In this document: positions 18,347 through 26,713 of the stretch, in pieces
Layout of the letters: the number at the start of each line of letters is the position of its first letter
Numbering within the stretch: position 1 is the first letter of the stretch
Source: an uncultured Actinomycetes bacterium
GTDB taxonomy: Bacteria; Actinomycetota; Geothermincolia; Geothermincolales; RBG-13-55-18
Length of the DNA: 45,409 nucleotides
Direction: 5' to 3'
NCBI GenBank assembly: GCA_937128055.1
Contig: CAKZMC010000010.1
Location: 1-45,409, forward strand
The notes under the pieces: generated by a model
Database searches by the model: none
What the model was told of the DNA's origin: nothing
Seen by the model: only the letters and a program-made list of their open reading frames with translations
Made by a program: the position numbers and the translations under genes

Positions 18347-19171
18347 TCAACCGGCGCCGGCAGCCTCCTCCTCCGGCGGGACGATGCGCTCACCCACGCG
18401 GGGAGGCATGGCGTTGAAGACCTCGTCCACGCGCAGGGCGAAGAAACCCTTTCCCGCGGACTGGAGTTCCCCCTTCACCTTGTAGGACTTGGCGTCCATG
18501 GTCACCAGGGCCATGGCCGCCGGACAGGGCGTCCTGACCTCCGCAAGCTCCCGGTTGTAGGAGGCCGCCTTGAAGAGCAGCACGCCCCTCCCCTTCTCCA
18601 CCACCGGCAGCACGGGTATCACCCGCGGATAACCGTCCTCGCCCACCACCGCGACGGCCTTGATGGAGGTGATCATGGTAAACTTCTCCTTCACAAGGCG
18701 AGGCAGTTCCACCCCTTGGCGGAGGCCTCCCCCGCCGCGCAGCTTCAGCAGCAGCAGGTCAAGCGGGATGGAGAGGAGGGAGGCCCTGCGCTCCTCCCCC
18801 GCCTCGCGCACGTCGATCACCCCGGCCGACCTCACGCCGGAATAGGCGTTGTAACGCATAAGGGGGGAGGCGTCCATGGCCTCCTTATAGATGCCCGTGC
18901 GTTCGAACCCGCGGAAATCCCCGCTGAGGGTGACCATCCTCAGCTTGGTATCGACACAGGCCATCCCCACCCGGGGGTTGTTCAGCAGGTACTCCCTGCT
19001 CCTCCACATGAGGAACTCCCCGAAGATGAGGCGGTCACCGCGCCCGTCCGGCGGCGGCTGCAAGGTCACTATCAAGGCCACGTTGGGCCTGCCCTCTCCG
19101 TCCACGGTGGCCAGGAACTTGGCCGCCATCTCCTGCGCGAAGAGCTCCCGCGCCCCTGCCGTAAGCTCCAC
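18347..19171 (-). CDS. Pyridoxamine 5'-phosphate oxidase-like FMN-binding split-barrel protein
   Basis: MELTAGARELFAQEMAAKFLATVDGEGRPNVALIVTLQP...RLIFGEFLMWRSREYLLNNPRVGMACVD; a second barrel-like half TSIKAVAVVGEDGYPRVIPVLPV. Confidence 0.78.
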   Translation of the reverse strand: MELTAGARELFAQEMAAKFLATVDGEGRPNVALIVTLQPPPDGRGDRLIFGEFLMWRSREYLLNNPRVGMACVDTKLRMVTLSGDFRGFERTGIYKEAMDASPLMRYNAYSGVRSAGVIDVREAGEERRASLLSIPLDLLLLKLRGGGGLRQGVELPRLVKEKFTMITSIKAVAVVGEDGYPRVIPVLPVVEKGRGVLLFKAASYNRELAEVRTPCPAAMALVTMDAKSYKVKGELQSAGKGFFALRVDEVFNAMPPRVGERIVPPEEEAAGAG

Positions 19172-19172
19172 C

Positions 19173-20153
19173 TCAACCGACCCCCTTCTCCCTCGCCGTG
19201 GCCCCCGACCAGCGGGCCACGGAAAGGCCTTCCTCCCCGGCCGCCTCCACCAGGGCCGTCATCTTCCCCTCGGGGACAAGGCCCTGCCCCGCCAGCGGAA
19301 AGATAAGGTCCAGCCTCCGGTACTTGGCGCCGCAGGTGTTGTTGAAGGCCAGCAGGTCGTATCTTTCCACCCCGGGCAACTCGTCCCGTATAAAACGTGC
19401 CATGCGGCGTATGTTTTCCTCATCGTCCGTATAGCCGGGGATGACCGGCGTGCGCACCCACATGGCCTTGCCCATCGCCGCCACCCTGCGCGCGTTCTCC
19501 AGCACCGTCTCCAGGGGAAATCCCGTGTAGCGGAGATGCCTCTCCCCGTCCATCACCTTGAGGTCGTAGAGGACCAGGTCCGCCAGCTCCACCAATGGTT
19601 CCAGTTTTTTCCAGGACACTCCCCCGCAGGTGTCCAGCGCGAGGTGGATGCCCTCCCTTTTCAACCTTGTCATCAGCGCGGCGGAGAACTCTGCCTGCAG
19701 GGCCGGCTCTCCCCCGGAGAGCGTCACACCTCCCCCCGACTTCTCGTAGAAGACGCGGTCCCGCAGCGCTTCCTCCGCCACCTCCTCCACCGTCCTCTCC
19801 CTGCCGATGACCTCCAGGGCCGCGGCCGGGCAGGCCTCCTCGCAGAGGCCGCAGGCGTCGCAGGCCCCGCGGTCGATGACCATGCCCTCCGGGGTGAGGG
19901 TCAGGGCCCCGCGGGGGCAGGCTTCCAGGCAGTCGCGCGCGCCTATGCAGCGTACCTCGTACCACACCAGTTGCGGCTCCCTCTCCAGGCCCTCCGGGTT
20001 GTGGCACCAGGGGCAGCGCATGGGGCAGCCCTTCAGGAACACGGTGGTGCGGATGCCCGGCCCGTCCTCGGTGGAGTAACGCTGCACGTTGAAGACGATC
20101 CCGGCGAGGGCCTTTTCCTCACAGCCGGTGGGATTCCCTGGCGATGATCTCAT
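19173..20153 (-). CDS. Glycyl-radical enzyme activating protein (radical SAM)
   Basis: YSTEDGPGIRTTVFLKGCPMRCPWCHNPEG (CxxxCxxC), ferredoxin-like insert CIGARDCLEACP...CDACGLCEEACP, GGGVTLSGGEPALQ. Overlaps the 3' end of the GRE gene. Confidence 0.95.
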   Translation of the reverse strand: MRSSPGNPTGCEEKALAGIVFNVQRYSTEDGPGIRTTVFLKGCPMRCPWCHNPEGLEREPQLVWYEVRCIGARDCLEACPRGALTLTPEGMVIDRGACDACGLCEEACPAAALEVIGRERTVEEVAEEALRDRVFYEKSGGGVTLSGGEPALQAEFSAALMTRLKREGIHLALDTCGGVSWKKLEPLVELADLVLYDLKVMDGERHLRYTGFPLETVLENARRVAAMGKAMWVRTPVIPGYTDDEENIRRMARFIRDELPGVERYDLLAFNNTCGAKYRRLDLIFPLAGQGLVPEGKMTALVEAAGEEGLSVARWSGATAREKGVG

Positions 20154-22527
20154 CCTGTATCTCCCTGCCCAGCACGACGAAGTAGGCGTTGTAGCCGGTC
20201 ACCCTCACCAGCAGGTTGCGGTACTCCTCCGGGCGCCGCTGCGCCTCGCGCAGGGTCTCCGGGTCGATGACGTTCACCTGCAGGGCCGTCCCCCCCTTCT
20301 CCCCGTAGGCCCGCAGGAAGGCCATGAGCTTCGTCACGTGTTCCTCGTCCCGCAGGAGGGACGGGCTGAAGCTGATGGTGTGGGAAGCCCCGTTGGGAGC
20401 CGTCTCCAGGCCCAGCTTGCCCACCGAGAGGGTGACCGCGGTGGGCCCGTTGCGGTCGGCGCCGTCCACGGGCCCGATGGCGTTGGAGAGGTAGGTGCCC
20501 CGCTTCCTCCCGTCGGGCGTGGCCGCGGTGGAGGGGGCGAAGGACACCCAGTAGTTCCAGGAGAGGTAACCCCCGCGGTACCTGCGTCCGGTGGCGGGAG
20601 AGGTGCGCTTGAAGACCATCTCCGTCCAGGTGCGCGAGAGGTAACGGGCCACCTCGTCCGCGTAATCATCGTCGTTGCCGTATTTGGGCGCCTTGTTCAG
20701 GAGCGTCTGGCGCAGGGGCTCGTGCCCCTCGAAGTTGTCCCGCAAGGCCCGCGCCAGCTCGCCCATGCTCACCTTCCCGTCCTCGTAGACCAGTCTCTTC
20801 ACCGCGGTGAGCGAGTCCGCTGCGGTGGCGAAGGCTACGCCCTCCACAGTTATGTAATTGTGGCGCGCCCCGCCCTGCGTGATGTCCTTCCCCTTCTCCG
20901 CGCATCCCCCCACCAGGGCGGAGAGGTAGGGGGTGGGCTCGAACTCCGCGCGTATGCGGTCCGCCTCGTCGCTTATGGCCAGCACGTGATCGAGGAGGGC
21001 GCGCAGCTGCACCTCGAACGCCCCGCGGAACTTTTCCCAAGTGGTAAAATCCTCCACCTTCCCCGTGTCCGGCCCGATGCGCCTGCCGGTGGCCGCGTCC
21101 CGCCCCTGGAAGAAGACCAGCTCCACCGCCTTGGCCAGGTTCACGTTGACGTCCACGGTGCCGGAGCGGTCATCCCCCTGCAGGGTGTTCTCCAGGCACC
21201 CCACGGGGGCGTAGTCCCACAGGCGCTCCTTCGGCAGGCCCTGCCACTCCAGGCCGCGCATGGAGTTCTCGTCGAAGTTCATGAGGAAAGGCGACCCTTG
21301 CGCGCGGGAGATCATCTGCGCCACGCGCCGCAGCAGCGGCTCCGGCGTCCCGGCGTGCAGGCGGATGTTGGGCTTGGGCTCCAGCATGTTCATCTCCTCG
21401 ATGACCTCCAGGAGCAGCCAGGTGAGCTCGTTGGAGGCGTCCCTACCCTCCGCGTCGATGCCCCCCAGGGTCATCAGCTGGCCGAAGCCGGAGTTGATCC
21501 CCTGGTTGCTGAGCACGCGGTGCTGGAAGTCGTAGGCGTAATTGTGCTTTATCCAGTAGCAGTGGAGGATCTCCTTGGCCTCCTCCCTGGTGAGGCGGCC
21601 GCTCTCCAGGTCCGCGCGGTAATAGGGATACATGTACTGGTCGAACCGACCGTGGGAAAGGCCGGCGCCGGGATAGGACTCCGCGGCCATGACCAGCATG
21701 TGGGTGAACCATAGGGACTGCACCGCTTCGTGGAAGGTCTCCGCCGGCTCCCAGGGGACCTTGCGGCATATGCGGGCTATTTCCCTCAGCTCCGCGGACC
21801 TTCCGGCATCCTCCTCCTCACCCGCCAGCCGCTCCGCCTCCTCGGCGTAACGCGAGGCCAGGTCGCGCGCCGCCTCGCAGCAGACCATGAGGGCCTTGAG
21901 GAAATCCGCATAGTCGAGCTCATCGGCCTCTTCCCTGCGGGAAGCGAGGTCCTCGTGTATGCCTTGCAATCCCTCGCGCAGCACCCGCGGGTAATCGGGA
22001 ATGAGGTGCCCGGGCACGGCTCCGGCGTTGGCGATCCCCAGCTCGTTGATCTCCGTGCATCTCTTCCACCACCCGTCCACGGCCTTGCGCCATCGCTTCC
22101 CCTCAACGCGGTTATGGCACTTGGAAAGGGCGGTGTTGAACTGTCCCCCCACGACCAGCTCGCCTTCCAGGATGCGCACCGGAAGGTACTTGCGGCACAC
22201 CTCGCGGAAGAATAGGGCGCGGCGTAAGGCGAGGGGCTGTTCCCAGAACCCCTCCGGCAGTTCCACCTTGCGCGCCAGCACCCGCAGCGACTCGCCGAAG
22301 GCGCCCATGAAGGGCACCAGCTCCGGGATGATGCCCCAGTTCACCGGGGACCACACCTCGTCCCAAGCGGTGCCGGTGGTGAAGGGGAGGACTTCGTTGC
22401 GGAAATAGGGCCTTGCCTCGATGGAATAATATTCCTTCCGCAGCTTCCTCACCCGCGGCGAAAGGTTATGCGAGGGCTGCCAGATAAGATCCGGGGTAAC
22501 GACATCCTCTTCCCTCAAGCTCCTCAC
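20119..22527 (-). CDS. Glycyl-radical enzyme (PFL-like superfamily), substrate unassigned
   Basis: C-terminal glycyl radical loop RVTGYNAYFV (Gly codon 20194-20196), active-site Cys loop YAPVGCLENTLQGDD (Cys codon 21196-21198), about 800 aa, adjacent activase. Confidence 0.95.
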   Translation of the reverse strand: MRSLREEDVVTPDLIWQPSHNLSPRVRKLRKEYYSIEARPYFRNEVLPFTTGTAWDEVWSPVNWGIIPELVPFMGAFGESLRVLARKVELPEGFWEQPLALRRALFFREVCRKYLPVRILEGELVVGGQFNTALSKCHNRVEGKRWRKAVDGWWKRCTEINELGIANAGAVPGHLIPDYPRVLREGLQGIHEDLASRREEADELDYADFLKALMVCCEAARDLASRYAEEAERLAGEEEDAGRSAELREIARICRKVPWEPAETFHEAVQSLWFTHMLVMAAESYPGAGLSHGRFDQYMYPYYRADLESGRLTREEAKEILHCYWIKHNYAYDFQHRVLSNQGINSGFGQLMTLGGIDAEGRDASNELTWLLLEVIEEMNMLEPKPNIRLHAGTPEPLLRRVAQMISRAQGSPFLMNFDENSMRGLEWQGLPKERLWDYAPVGCLENTLQGDDRSGTVDVNVNLAKAVELVFFQGRDAATGRRIGPDTGKVEDFTTWEKFRGAFEVQLRALLDHVLAISDEADRIRAEFEPTPYLSALVGGCAEKGKDITQGGARHNYITVEGVAFATAADSLTAVKRLVYEDGKVSMGELARALRDNFEGHEPLRQTLLNKAPKYGNDDDYADEVARYLSRTWTEMVFKRTSPATGRRYRGGYLSWNYWVSFAPSTAATPDGRKRGTYLSNAIGPVDGADRNGPTAVTLSVGKLGLETAPNGASHTISFSPSLLRDEEHVTKLMAFLRAYGEKGGTALQVNVIDPETLREAQRRPEEYRNLLVRVTGYNAYFVVLGREIQDEIIARESHRL

Positions 22528-22666
22528 CTCCCGATGCCGCCGCCGGCCGCACGACTCCCTTGATGTGCGCCCGGCGCGCGCCTCGATGTCCTCTTACACA
22601 CCCATCATAACGCATCGGATACGTGCCGCATTGACTTCCGTTAAACAAACGGGGGCCGGACCCGGT

Positions 22667-22693
22667 TTCTTATACCCCCAGGGGGTATAAGAA
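22667..22693. promoter_or_regulatory. Perfect 13-bp inverted repeat, candidate operator upstream of the GRE operon
   Basis: TTCTTATACCCCC-A-GGGGGTATAAGAA, about 140 bp upstream of the GRE start. No T-tract after it, so terminator is less likely. Confidence 0.6.
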
Positions 22694-22788
22694 CTGCCGT
22701 GCCGTCGTGTCCCTGTTGCCCGCATTACCTGCACGGGCACTTCCGGGGGCAGCAGGAAAAGAACGCCTGAAACCGGTGATGGGCCTCG

Positions 22789-23874
22789 TCAAAAGAGGGC
22801 TTTCTGGAACCGCCAGTCCAGGATGGACCTTCCCACCTCCAGCAGACGCAGGTCGGCGAGCATCCTGGAGGCCGTCTCGTCGAGCGGTATCCTCATCCCT
22901 TCGACCAGTGCGCGCATGGAATCTACCCAGGCGGGAAGCGCTTTCCCGAAGAAGAGGAGCAACTCCAGGCGCTCCCTGCCTCCTCCCTCGTCATCGAAGG
23001 TGAGCTCGAGCAGCCTTTCCCCCAGCAGTCGGTAGGCGGTGAGCTCCACCTTCCTCTGGGCGAGCGCATCCCTCGTGTCCGGGGACATATCGTTGGGGTC
23101 CAGGGACGAGATCAAGAGGTGATGCCAGCGCTCCATGAAGGAGACGACCACCGGGATGACCGCCGCCCTTTCCCACAGGAAGAGGGACCGCGAGACGCGC
23201 TCGTGCCCCCAACCCTCCTCCCCCACCAGGTTCCGGGATGGGACCCGCACCCGTTCGAGGATCACCCTCCCGTGCGGCGAGGTGGCAAGGAATCCCAGGT
23301 CGACCTCCTCTACCCGCACGCCGCCTCCCTTCTCCACCAGGAAGGCGGATAGCCCCGACTTCCCCGCCGGGGGATCGGTGGCCGCTATTACCAGGAAAAG
23401 GTCGGCGACCGGCGCGTTGGTCACCGGGCCTTTCTCCCCCGTGAGCACGTAACCGTCCCCCTCCTTCACGGCCCGGGTGCGCATGTGCGCGGGGTCGGCA
23501 CCCGCGTTCGGCTCGGAGATGGCCGCCGCGCCTATGCTCTCTCCCCGGCACAAGCCTGGGAGGTATTCCTCCTTCTGCTCCTGCGAGCCGAACACCTGCA
23601 GGGGATAGGCGCAGAGCATCACGTGGTCCGCCACGCACAGGGCCAAGCCGAGATCCAGGCTCTCGCCGGCCAGCAGCGCCAGGCACTCCGTAAACTCGCC
23701 GACCCCCGCACCCTCGCCCCCGTATCTCTTGTCGATGGCCATCCCCAAGACGCCCATGTCTGCCAGCTTTTTCCATAACTTCCAGTCCAGCGTCCTGCTG
23801 GCAGCCCGCCTCTCCACGCTGGTCAGGACCTTGCTCCTCGCGAAGGTCCTCAGCTCTTTGGCGTTCATCGACAC
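22789..23874 (-). CDS. Acyl-CoA dehydrogenase family protein (short C-terminus)
   Basis: LADMGVLGMAIDKRYGGEGAGVGEFTECLALLAGES..., AAISEPNAGADPAHMRTRAVKEGDGYVLTGEKGPVTNAPVADLFLVIA. Confidence 0.88.
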   Translation of the reverse strand: MSMNAKELRTFARSKVLTSVERRAASRTLDWKLWKKLADMGVLGMAIDKRYGGEGAGVGEFTECLALLAGESLDLGLALCVADHVMLCAYPLQVFGSQEQKEEYLPGLCRGESIGAAAISEPNAGADPAHMRTRAVKEGDGYVLTGEKGPVTNAPVADLFLVIAATDPPAGKSGLSAFLVEKGGGVRVEEVDLGFLATSPHGRVILERVRVPSRNLVGEEGWGHERVSRSLFLWERAAVIPVVVSFMERWHHLLISSLDPNDMSPDTRDALAQRKVELTAYRLLGERLLELTFDDEGGGRERLELLLFFGKALPAWVDSMRALVEGMRIPLDETASRMLADLRLLEVGRSILDWRFQKALF

Positions 23875-24137
23875 CTCCGGGCGCTTCGCTACCCGCCGCC
23901 GATACCAGCCGCTTCCATGTTCTCGCCATCTCCATGATAGTCTTTGCCGGTGACCCCCCGCAAATCGGTGTCAGCGATTTTTCCTGCGGAATCGCCGCCA
24001 AGGTTCAGCCTGGCCGGAAGAAGTCTTGCCGACCAAAGCAGGCAGCATTAAGAGTAAACCTCAGCGAATGCCGCTTTAAAGAGCGATTCTATGCCCACGA
24101 AAGAACTTACCGGGTATCATGCAGCCATAGGGGTAGG

Positions 24138-25622
24138 TCAGGAGCGGATGGCGTCGTTGAGTTCCCGCGTGTAGTCGATGAGCTCCTGCATGGTGGGGAA
24201 CTCCTCGCTGGCGAAGCAGAACTCCTCCGACCATTGGTTGAGCCGCAGGGGTTCCCTCTCCTCCTCCGAGAAGGTGCGCAGGAAGAGATCGTAGAGCGCG
24301 GTGCCGCGGAAGACCACCAGGGGGAAGAAGGTGGCCTCGCGGATGCCCTCCCGACGCAGGATCTCCACCGTGCGCTGCAGGCTCTCCCGGCTCTCCCCCG
24401 GCAGGCCCGCGATGAAGGTGAGGATGGGGTTCAGGCCGTGCTCGCGGGCGGCGCGCGCCGCCGCGAGGATCTCGGCGGAGGTGGTGCGTTTCTTTACCAC
24501 CTCGCTCAGGATGCGGTCGTCCAGGGATTCCGCCCCCAGCGCCACGCTGTGAAAGTTGCTCTCCTTCAAGCCCAGCAGGATCTCTGGAGTCAACGAGTCG
24601 GCGCGCGTCTGGATATGGTAGGTATAAGGCACCTCCCGCACCGTCTCCAGCAGCCTGCGCAGGCGGGGCCGGTTGAGGGCGAAGGTGGCGTCCCCGAAAT
24701 AAAAGGAGCGCTCGCCTTCAGGGAAATGCTCCCAGCAATAATCCAGCACATCCCGCACGTATGCCGGGGAGTGGTAGCGCGTCTTCCTCTTCCACACCGC
24801 GGGGTCCAGGCAGAAGGTGCACTGCTCGGGGCATCCCCGCGAGGTGAGGAAACCGCTGCCGGGGATGTAATCGTCGAAGAGGTTGAGGGCCTTCAGCAGG
24901 CGGTGGCGGTCCGCTATGCGAAACTCCTCGGAGACGGTGTAGATGTGCGGGAAGCGATCCAGCTCCTTCTCGAGGCCTCTATCCCTGTTATGGATTACAT
25001 TCCCACGTGTGTCACGCCAGGTCAGCCCGTCCACGTGTGAGAAATCTCGCCCTCCCCGCCGCAGGGTTTCAAGGAGCTCCCAGGCCGTCCACTCTCCCTC
25101 CCCGCGCACCACGCAGTCGGCGGCGCCGTCCTCCATGATCTCCGCGGGGTGCATGGTGGAGTAGATGCCCCCGGCGACCAGGAAAGCCTCCGGCAGCATC
25201 TCCCGTATGCGCTTCAGCATCCCGCGGGCATGGCGGGCTATGTAATAAATGGATATGGGGAAGAGCACCACCTCGGGCTGCAGGTCCCGCAGGGAATCTT
25301 CCAGGTTTTCCCGCATGAGGCGCAAGGCCTCCTCTTCCCCGACGGGCGCCGTGGAGGTCGCTTCCGCCGGCAGCCCCTCCTCCCGTTCCTGGAACCACCG
25401 TTCCTCGTGGAAGACGTCGACCACCAGGTTGAGGACCTCGCATGGCCACCCCCGCCCCTTGAGGAAGGCCGCGATGTACATGGCGCCGTATTCCGGCACC
25501 AGCAGGGCCTTGTTGCGCAGGAAGGAGAACTCCGCCATCCACAGGGGATGGGGCTTGGTCTCCAGGAGCCCGTAACCCCAGGAGTCCGAGATGATCACCG
25601 TCTTCAAGCCCTTCCCGCTCAT
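24138..25622 (-). CDS. B12-binding-type radical SAM protein
   Basis: FLTSRGCPEQCTFCLDP (CxxxCxxC), N-terminal cobalamin-binding-like domain (PEVVLFPISIYYIARHARGMLKRIREMLPEAFLVAGGIYSTMHP), start at ATG 25622 (MSGKGLKTVIISD). Confidence 0.9.
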   Translation of the reverse strand: MSGKGLKTVIISDSWGYGLLETKPHPLWMAEFSFLRNKALLVPEYGAMYIAAFLKGRGWPCEVLNLVVDVFHEERWFQEREEGLPAEATSTAPVGEEEALRLMRENLEDSLRDLQPEVVLFPISIYYIARHARGMLKRIREMLPEAFLVAGGIYSTMHPAEIMEDGAADCVVRGEGEWTAWELLETLRRGGRDFSHVDGLTWRDTRGNVIHNRDRGLEKELDRFPHIYTVSEEFRIADRHRLLKALNLFDDYIPGSGFLTSRGCPEQCTFCLDPAVWKRKTRYHSPAYVRDVLDYCWEHFPEGERSFYFGDATFALNRPRLRRLLETVREVPYTYHIQTRADSLTPEILLGLKESNFHSVALGAESLDDRILSEVVKKRTTSAEILAAARAAREHGLNPILTFIAGLPGESRESLQRTVEILRREGIREATFFPLVVFRGTALYDLFLRTFSEEEREPLRLNQWSEEFCFASEEFPTMQELIDYTRELNDAIRS

Positions 25623-25703
25623 GTCGCCTATTTTATCTGAAGTACCCCGATTCATAAATAAAGCCTTTCACCCCTAAGCGCGGGCAGCCATAAGCCAACA
25701 CCA

Positions 25704-25790
25704 GGGCCAGGCCTCATTATTGTTGTCTGTTCATGTAGAGTCGCGGCTTGATAAGTCCCCGAAAAAAGGCGGCGCTTGAGGCCTGACCCC
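25704..25790. mobile_element. MITE/REP-like remnant bounded by inverted repeats
   Basis: GGGCCAGGCCTCA (25704-25716) and TGAGGCCTGACCCC (25777-25790) are inverted with one mismatch and enclose about 60 bp in an intergenic gap. Confidence 0.5.
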
Positions 25791-25843
25791 ATTCTTATTG
25801 CCAAACGTGCCGTATTGCTGAGCCGGAGCACGAACCGGAGCGC

Positions 25844-26122
25844 TTAGCCTCCCGCCAGGCGGGAGAGGAGGAAGATCTCGTCGCCGTCGCGCAGCGGGCC
25901 ATTCCCGCCTGCAAGGGGTTCCCCTTTACGCATGGCGATCACCAGGGGGTGGAACTTCTCCCTCTCGCTGTCCCACATCTGCGCGGGCATGCAGGGTCCG
26001 TAATCCCGCCCCAGCAGGCGCAGCAGGTCACCCGCGGTGGAGCCCTCGGGCAATTCGTATTCCCTCTCCTTCTCCCCCACGTAATGCCGTATCATCCCGG
26101 TGAAACGCACCTTTACCCGCAT
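25844..26122 (-). CDS. MoaD/ThiS-family sulfur carrier-like protein
   Basis: MRVKVRFTGMIRHYVGEKEREYELPEGSTAGDLLRLLGRDY...PLRDGDEIFLLSRLAGG, beta-grasp fold with C-terminal GG. Confidence 0.85.
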   Translation of the reverse strand: MRVKVRFTGMIRHYVGEKEREYELPEGSTAGDLLRLLGRDYGPCMPAQMWDSEREKFHPLVIAMRKGEPLAGGNGPLRDGDEIFLLSRLAGG

Positions 26123-26193
26123 CTCTTTTTCCGCCCCCGCGTTCCTCTCGCGAACCACGCAGTCACCGCGCCGCGCCACGGTACCCGCGCCCG

Positions 26194-26607
26194 TCACAGC
26201 TTCTTCTCCGACTGGCCCATGTCGTCAAGCACCCCGTGGTAGACCACCGCTGCCTTCCTGAGCAAGGGCTGCAGCTTGAGCAGCCCCGTGGCGTTGCCCT
26301 CAACCTTGATCCTCTTGCGCGCGATGGCCATCACCGGGTTGAGCTTGTTGGACCAGGAACGGTGGCCGTCGTCGGCGGAGAGCGTCATGCGCACCTTGAA
26401 CTCGCCGGGGGGCTCTCCGGTGCCGAACTCGTTCTTTCCCCCGCGCAGGTCGAACCAGAACTGGACGTCCGGGTCGAAATACTTGAAGATCACGATCTGG
26501 TCCAGCTTCTCCACCTTTGAAGACAGCTCGGGGTCGGCGAACATGCGCCGGAAGAGCTCGCTGAAGGTCTCGGTCAGTTCCTCCGCGTCCTTCCAGAACT
26601 GGCTCAT
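26194..26607 (-). CDS. SCP2 sterol-carrier-like protein
   Basis: KVRMTLSADDGHRSWSNKLNPVMAIARKRIKVEGNATGLLKLQPLL matches the SCP2 pattern of a late hydrophobic KVEGN...LLKL segment. Confidence 0.7.
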   Translation of the reverse strand: MSQFWKDAEELTETFSELFRRMFADPELSSKVEKLDQIVIFKYFDPDVQFWFDLRGGKNEFGTGEPPGEFKVRMTLSADDGHRSWSNKLNPVMAIARKRIKVEGNATGLLKLQPLLRKAAVVYHGVLDDMGQSEKKL

Positions 26608-26713
26608 CCCTTACCTCCTTCTTCCCGGACATGACTGCATCGCCGCATCATTTCCATTACTTGCCAGGAAACCGCACGAGGGCTCCCGTCGCGAGCTGCT
26701 CCGGGGCCGCGCA

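Noticed and set aside
18890-18925. GTTCGAACCC, resembling a tRNA T-arm
   Set aside because: Lies in frame inside the PPOX-like gene (encodes FRGFERTGI) with no acceptor/anticodon arms nearby.
20089-21714. 541-aa plus ORF
   Set aside because: Antisense to the glycyl-radical enzyme, which has unmistakable motifs.
20119-22527. Benzyl-/alkylsuccinate synthase assignment for the GRE
   Set aside because: Tempting given the beta-oxidation neighbours, but no small-subunit genes are present and the loop sequence alone cannot support it.
22667-22693. Inverted repeat as a rho-independent terminator for the upstream acyl-CoA dehydrogenase gene
   Set aside because: Single-nucleotide spacer and no T-tract on the minus strand after it; operator is the better reading, though termination is not excluded.
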